NCBI GenBank assembly: GCA_021464245.1
Contig: JADCRB010000016.1
Coordinates: 1,746,348-1,810,347 of the forward strand
DNA length: 64,000 nucleotides
Direction of reading: 5' to 3'
DNA from: Carallia brachiata
Lineage: Eukaryota; Streptophyta; Magnoliopsida; Malpighiales; Rhizophoraceae
A program made the translations under genes and the position numbers. A model generated the notes under the pieces. The model was not told the origin of the DNA, searched no databases, and worked only from the letters and a program-made list of their open reading frames with translations. Below, piece after piece: positions 59,337-64,000 of the stretch. The first letter of the stretch is position 1, and every line of letters begins with the position of its first letter.

Positions 59337-59735
59337 GAAGAGAGGATGAGGAGAGAGAAAGGGCAGAGAGAGACGAGGAGTGAGAGAAAGAAGGGAGGAA
59401 AGAGAAAGAAGAGAGAGAGAGAGACGTGGAGAGAGAGAGAGGAGTGAGGAGAGAGAAAGGAAAGACAGAAGAGGAGTGACAAATAATTTTTTAATTTTAT
59501 ATTAATTTTTTAAAAATATTTAAAATTTATTTTAATTAAAAGTTTATTATAATAAATAAATAATTTATCAACACTAACCCATGAGATTGGATCGCCTAGT
59601 TCATGAGACTCACGTTAACTTATCATATATCTATCCTATTGCACAATCAAACATGAGTTAAAATAAGATAATTGTCTATATCCTATACTATTATATTCTA
59701 TCCCTTAAAATAAATACACCAATAAAGTATAGGAT

Positions 59736-60787
59736 AGTGGTATATTCTATCATATATATTATTTGCAATGTGCATGCATGTACGCCAATGTGGACAGAGG
59801 TAGACTTGTTGACTCAATTTCATCATGAAGTTGAATGTGAATGGCACAAGCCAAGAGTAGGATCAATTGGTCAAATTCACCAGGCTTCTAGTTGTGGCTT
59901 TGACATTTATGGAAAATATTCAAATATCTGATATCAAAACCCACAATTAGTTATGGATACAAATTAGGTCTGTTTTCTTCTAAATTCTTGTTCATGGTTA
60001 CACAAAATATATTGTACCTCCGACATTATACACCATGGAATTCCTGACAGGCGTATGCAAAATGCTAAGGAGTAACCCGACATAAGAATCAATGACTTAA
60101 CACATGTTTCATATCTCAGTACAGGTGATATATAGTCATATACTCATTCAAAATAAGGTAGGATTGAGCGCAAACTTAGTTTAATAAGTTCCATGAATGC
60201 TTTGACTGATAATTAGATAGCTAGCCTATTAGAGTTGTGACACAAAATGGGCAAGTCCTGCATAGATGTATTACCATGTAGCCAACAAATGCCAAAATTG
60301 GAGGTGATCTCCTTCAAAAGATGGTGTTCCTGACCAAAAGAATTTCTATATATATATATATAGAAATGTGAACAATAATTGCATACAGAGAACTAATCTA
60401 TACAAAGATATGGGATAGATTTTAGTAAACCTATGAATAGAATGATAGTGCCACAAGGGGCAAATGGAAGAATGTTCGAGCAGAAGAGATCTGCAAATCG
60501 TTGGTACATATTTCATTACCGCCTAGTCCATCAATTAATTTCACAAGCTAAAATTTGAGACCAACAATTGCTGCTCTAACCAGAAGGAACGATCGTCTGC
60601 CCAATGCGCCATTAAGAGTGTACACACAATTGCTGTTGCAATCTGCAAATCAATAGTATCCAATGGTAAAGTATCAATATGCATAATCAACCCAAGTTCC
60701 AATATCTATTTATACACACACTCTTGAATGCAGCTATCACTGTAGTCGCAAGAACTGTCAAAAAATCTATGGCAAACTAACTCGGGA
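59736..60787. other. Intergenic DNA, nothing recognised
   Basis: A 64-residue plus-strand frame at 59737-59931 (containing KPRVGSIGQIHQA) was not assigned. A palindrome around 60344-60366 (TTTCTATATATA and its complement) is present. Confidence 0.35.
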
Positions 60788-62465
60788 TGAAATGTAGAAA
60801 ATAGGATAAACAAAGCCAACACTCGATTGAACTTTTAAAAAGTTTCTGAAATTCGCCAAAGAAGAAGAATAAGTCTCAACAGAGAACTTTTATTAATATA
60901 TTGATAAACTAATTGAAATTATTTCAAATTTACAAACTTATTTATAATAATTTCTAAACTAACTGACGAAGTAAACCCAATTAACAAGTAAAAGTTATAA
61001 AGGAAATTAAATCAAACAATTAAATATTTTTCTAATAAATAATACTTAATGATTTCTAGAATAATCTAAAGTAAAATTCACAAAAACTGAAATACTATAA
61101 AATAAAAATAATTAAATATTACAACAAATTAGCAGACAAAAAAATAAATTTTGAACGTGTCTTACATCAGACTCTTCCACTTTAAAAAACTCGCCCTTGA
61201 GCTGACAATGAGAACTGATGTCTTTCATGCCAAATGAACAAATATTTTGAATAATCCATTGTCTTCAATTTGAACCAATAGCTTCTCGTGTGGAAAATCT
61301 TGTAATTAATAGTGCCGACCAACCAATAGATCAAATTGAAATTTTTATTTGCTTGACGGTCCACTCTAAGAAGATCAATAAATATTGGTGGGTGAGAATT
61401 GATAGGATCCTAAGACCTGTGGGTTATAGGTTCACTTTCTGATAAATTTCTCATCGACACAGTCATTTAACCCATTGACATCTTCATTTAGGCACAAGTC
61501 AACTTGCTTAATACATTTGTGGTTAAAATTAGGTGTTTCCTCTTCTTTTGGACCCATCTCCTCTTGATCGAACCTTAATGCTTGACTAATAATTTTGGTG
61601 AAAGAGCAAGGTAACACATCTTCAAATTTCAAACTTGTTTCTACAATTTCAACATGTTGAAAATAAAAATTGAATAATTTTTCAGCCCTTTTCGAAATTT
61701 CATCAAATTTATTATCACCGATAAAATTCAATTACTAATAAATTCCTCATATTTACCCACGAGCAAATTTTTGGCTTACCGGATCTCAATTGATAATATT
61801 GAATATCGTTTTATCAATTAACTGCACTATCTTGGAATTTCAAATACGCAAAGGTCATTTTTTCCTCTACATGATCATCATTATATTTGAAATAGGCGTC
61901 CAGTTCTACTAATCATCTCATAAAATCTTTAACGAAGAAATCTCCATCGAAAAAAGAAATATCTTCAAAATCAAGGACTCGTCTATGAACAAATTGACTG
62001 CGAGCAAGATTTGAATACAAGATTTGTTGTATTTGCAATCCACCGATAACACTCTAGATAGAGTTTTCTTTTCATGATTATTGTCGTTGAAGATGTTGCT
62101 TAAGACTCCGTAAAATGATATAATTACAGGCCAACCTGCTCTAATATCAAATGATGCGAGACGAAAACACGATAAACAAGATAAACAAAGGCCAATACTC
62201 GATTAAGTCTTCAAAAAGTTTCTAGAATCTACCAGAGAAGAAAAATAAGTTTCAACAGAGAATTTTTATTAATCCATACTTTACTAAAATTAATAAACTA
62301 ATCAGAATTATTTCAGCTTTTAGGCTTACAACTTAAAGTATTCTAGAATAATATACATTAAAAGTCCTAAACAAGTTGAAATATTATAAAATAAAAATAA
62401 CTAAAAATTATAATCAAATTATCAAGATAATAAAAAATAAGTTTTGGAACGTGTCCAACGTTACA
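60788..62465 (-). mobile_element. Short gypsy-like LTR retrotransposon with both LTRs and primer binding site
   Basis: Two direct repeats, 60788-61169 and 62152-62465, share CTCGATT, AAAAAGTTTCT, GAGAAGAA(A/G)AATAAGT and ACAGAGAA(C/T)TTTTATTAAT in order; the second has about 70 bp less. Both have TG...CA-type ends. On the minus strand, directly after the LTR at 62152, TTTGATATTAGAGCAGGTTG fits a primer binding site for initiator methionine tRNA. At the other end, purine-rich AAAGTGGAAGAG precedes the 3' LTR. The interior (about 1 kb) has a 99-residue frame (61432-61731) and a 60-residue frame (61182-61364) but no pol domains, so the element is non-autonomous. The target duplication is not recognisable. 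Confidence 0.8.
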
Positions 62466-62823
62466 AACAAAGCAAAGGCCATTGTTCTATTGTTTTCTTT
62501 ATGCTAGTATAGGCCTAGTTTGGCAACAAAAAGCAAGGTTTTACCTCGATATCTCCAACAAAAGTCCTGAATAATAAAATTAATTTTGGAAAATTGTTGG
62601 GTAGTGAGAAAAAAAACCACAAAAGCGCAAGATTTAGAGTAGGTTGTGTAAATTTAGGAGCCGGTTGCATTGATTTTTCTAATTTAACAGAAAAAATTAG
62701 AAAAAGAAGTTGATGGAGCTCAAATCTTGAAATTTTTAGCGATATCTTGCTTGGGGCTCCAGCGACAATTATTTTCCGCGAAGGTCTCTCTTTCTATCTC
62801 TGGTTCTGACCGTCTCTCTCCTT
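62466..62823. other. Spacer between retrotransposon and hAT element
   Basis: AT-rich with no recognisable gene. Confidence 0.5.
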
Positions 62824-64000
62824 TAGGAGTGGCAATGGGGAGGGTCGGGGGCGGGGATGCCACCCCCGTTCCCCGTACCCGTTTATTGACCCTATCCCCG
62901 TCTCCGTCCCCGTCCCCATCGGGTATAAAATTTTAATCCCCGTCCCCGTACCCGCTGAGGATTGGGGATCCCCGTCCCCGCCTCATACCCGTCCAAATAA
63001 AAATTAAAAAAGTTATATGTTACATTATGACTTCTTTCACTATTTTTCTTATTAAAATTACTTGAGCGGTACATGTTTTACACATCAATGAACAACAAAT
63101 AAAACTCTTATGATTTAATCTCATTATGAAACCAAATTCTAATAACCTTGTGTTTTGGATTTCGATTTTCTAAAAAGATATATATTTGAGATTCTTTAGA
63201 GGTAAAACTGAGCCAAAAAAAAAATACTCTCAATCATCTTAGACCAAAGAGGACATCTATAAGGGAAGTTGAACTGATAAAAATAACTTCGTTTATGAAA
63301 AATTCAATAAATGAAAACTATAAAAATATCACCCCATGATTTTTTTTTCTTATCTATTTTCTATATATAGTGTTGGATTTCTTATAATATTGAGAGTTTT
63401 AATTTCGTTTCTAATTTTTTAAACAATTTATTCTCATATTTTTTACACTTATATACTGTCACATTTGGAAAGAAAGAAATAATAGTATTTTAAAACAAGA
63501 CTTCCAGTAAAAAGATGATATTTCTAACTTGTATATTTGGGGCCAAACCTTCAAATTATTAGTTGAGGACTTATACGACAAGTTGTTGTGATTCCTGCAG
63601 TATTCATTAATAATTTCGTAATTGCAATTAGAATTGGTTATTACTTGAATCCTTAACCTCAAAACTATCAATATTTTGAATAAACCATTGAATTAAAGAA
63701 AGTAATTTCATTAATAATTTAACAATTCCATTAATAATTTTAAAGTAGCTAAAATATAAGTTATTGAAATGTGAATGCAGTAAACATTAAACAATAAAAC
63801 GAATAAAAATTAAAAATTAAATAAAAAATAAAAAAAAAATAAACGGGTCGGGGATGGGGAGGGTATGGGGATGGGGATAGGTAAACCCATCCCCATCCCC
63901 ATACCCGCTAAAAAAATACGGGAATCCCCGATCCCCGCCCCGTTCCCCGGTCAACTGGTTTGACCCCGTACCCGTCGGGGCGGGTACGGATAATCCCCAA
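62824..64000. mobile_element. hAT element with GC-rich subterminal repeats, running off the window
   Basis: It begins TAGGAGTGGCAATGGGGAGG, close to the terminus at 9451. The left 170 bp are dense in CCCCGTCCCCGT words and the right 160 bp (63845-64000) carry the inverted form (GGGTCGGGGATGGGGAGGG) plus CCCCATCCCC. The AT-rich middle has no transposase. The right terminus and target duplication lie beyond 64000. Confidence 0.75.

Larger units (their letters stand above)
57806..59735. repeat. AT-rich MITE-like region with CT-rich and GA-rich tracts
   Basis: The left part begins GTGCGTTTGGTACATGATAT and the right part, read on the other strand, contains ATGTTTGATTGTGCAATAGG followed by a TATATGATAAG-type word. 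A related start lies at 58806 (GACGCATTTAGTACAGACTA). The CT-rich tract 58070-58165 and GA-rich tract 59279-59478 are in inverse orientation. This looks like one or more nested elements with long inverted ends; limits are uncertain. Confidence 0.4.

Noticed and set aside
59225..59482. Ser/Leu-rich frame on the minus strand
   Set aside because: Translation of a GA-repeat tract.
59737..59931. Frame containing VGSIGQIHQA, considered as an ABC1-type kinase fragment
   Set aside because: The motif is short and neither upstream nor downstream sequence shows further kinase features.

Overview
This window is nuclear DNA of a dicot plant, probably a woody species. It is AT-rich, has spliced genes with GT-AG introns, and is crowded with decayed plant transposons (Copia, Ty3/gypsy, L1-type LINE, hAT, Mutator-like, MITEs, tRNA-derived SINE-like pieces). 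The species cannot be named from the sequence alone.

Only three loci look like host genes, all on the + strand and all for organelle ribosomal proteins. (1) 28144-31305: a diverged bS20-like protein in three exons. (2) 46479-49809: a standard plastid bS20 (RPS20) in three exons with the same intron phases. (3) 51859-53066: a gene whose first two exons encode a plastid transit peptide resembling that of locus 2, and whose last exon encodes a bacterial/mitochondrial-type bL33. About 1.5 kb of intron 2 of locus 2 is repeated just downstream of locus 3 (53945-55400). I infer that part of the bS20 gene was duplicated and that a bL33 coding sequence came to use its transit-peptide exons. This is the most interesting signal in the window.

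Layout. 1-6050: Copia gag relic (- strand) and a Ty3/gypsy protease relic with its 3' region. 6050-9450: AT-rich sequence with nothing recognised. 9451-10441: a GC-rich-ended hAT element inside a gypsy-like gag relic that continues to about 14100. 14503-15824: Mutator-like element with a perfect 9-bp target duplication. 16000-24660: decayed LTR-type DNA with degenerate tandem arrays. 24713-25878: hAT element carrying a piece of an LRR receptor kinase gene (Pack-hAT). 28144-31305: bS20-like gene. 31600-38870: fold-back repeat, hAT relic and two copies of one LINE, each interrupted by a different later insertion. 38871-42250: decayed Mutator-like region with a GRF zinc-finger pseudogene and transposase remnants. 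43370-45135: SINE-like piece, MITE and fold-back element. 46479-53066: bS20c and the bL33 fusion gene. 55500-59730: LINE fragment and MITEs. 60788-62465: short LTR retrotransposon with both LTRs and a primer binding site. 62824-64000: another GC-rich-ended hAT element running off the window.

The two bS20 genes would supply the small organelle ribosomal subunit and the bL33 gene the large one. The rest is mobile-element debris, useful mainly because nested insertions and paired copies show the order of events.
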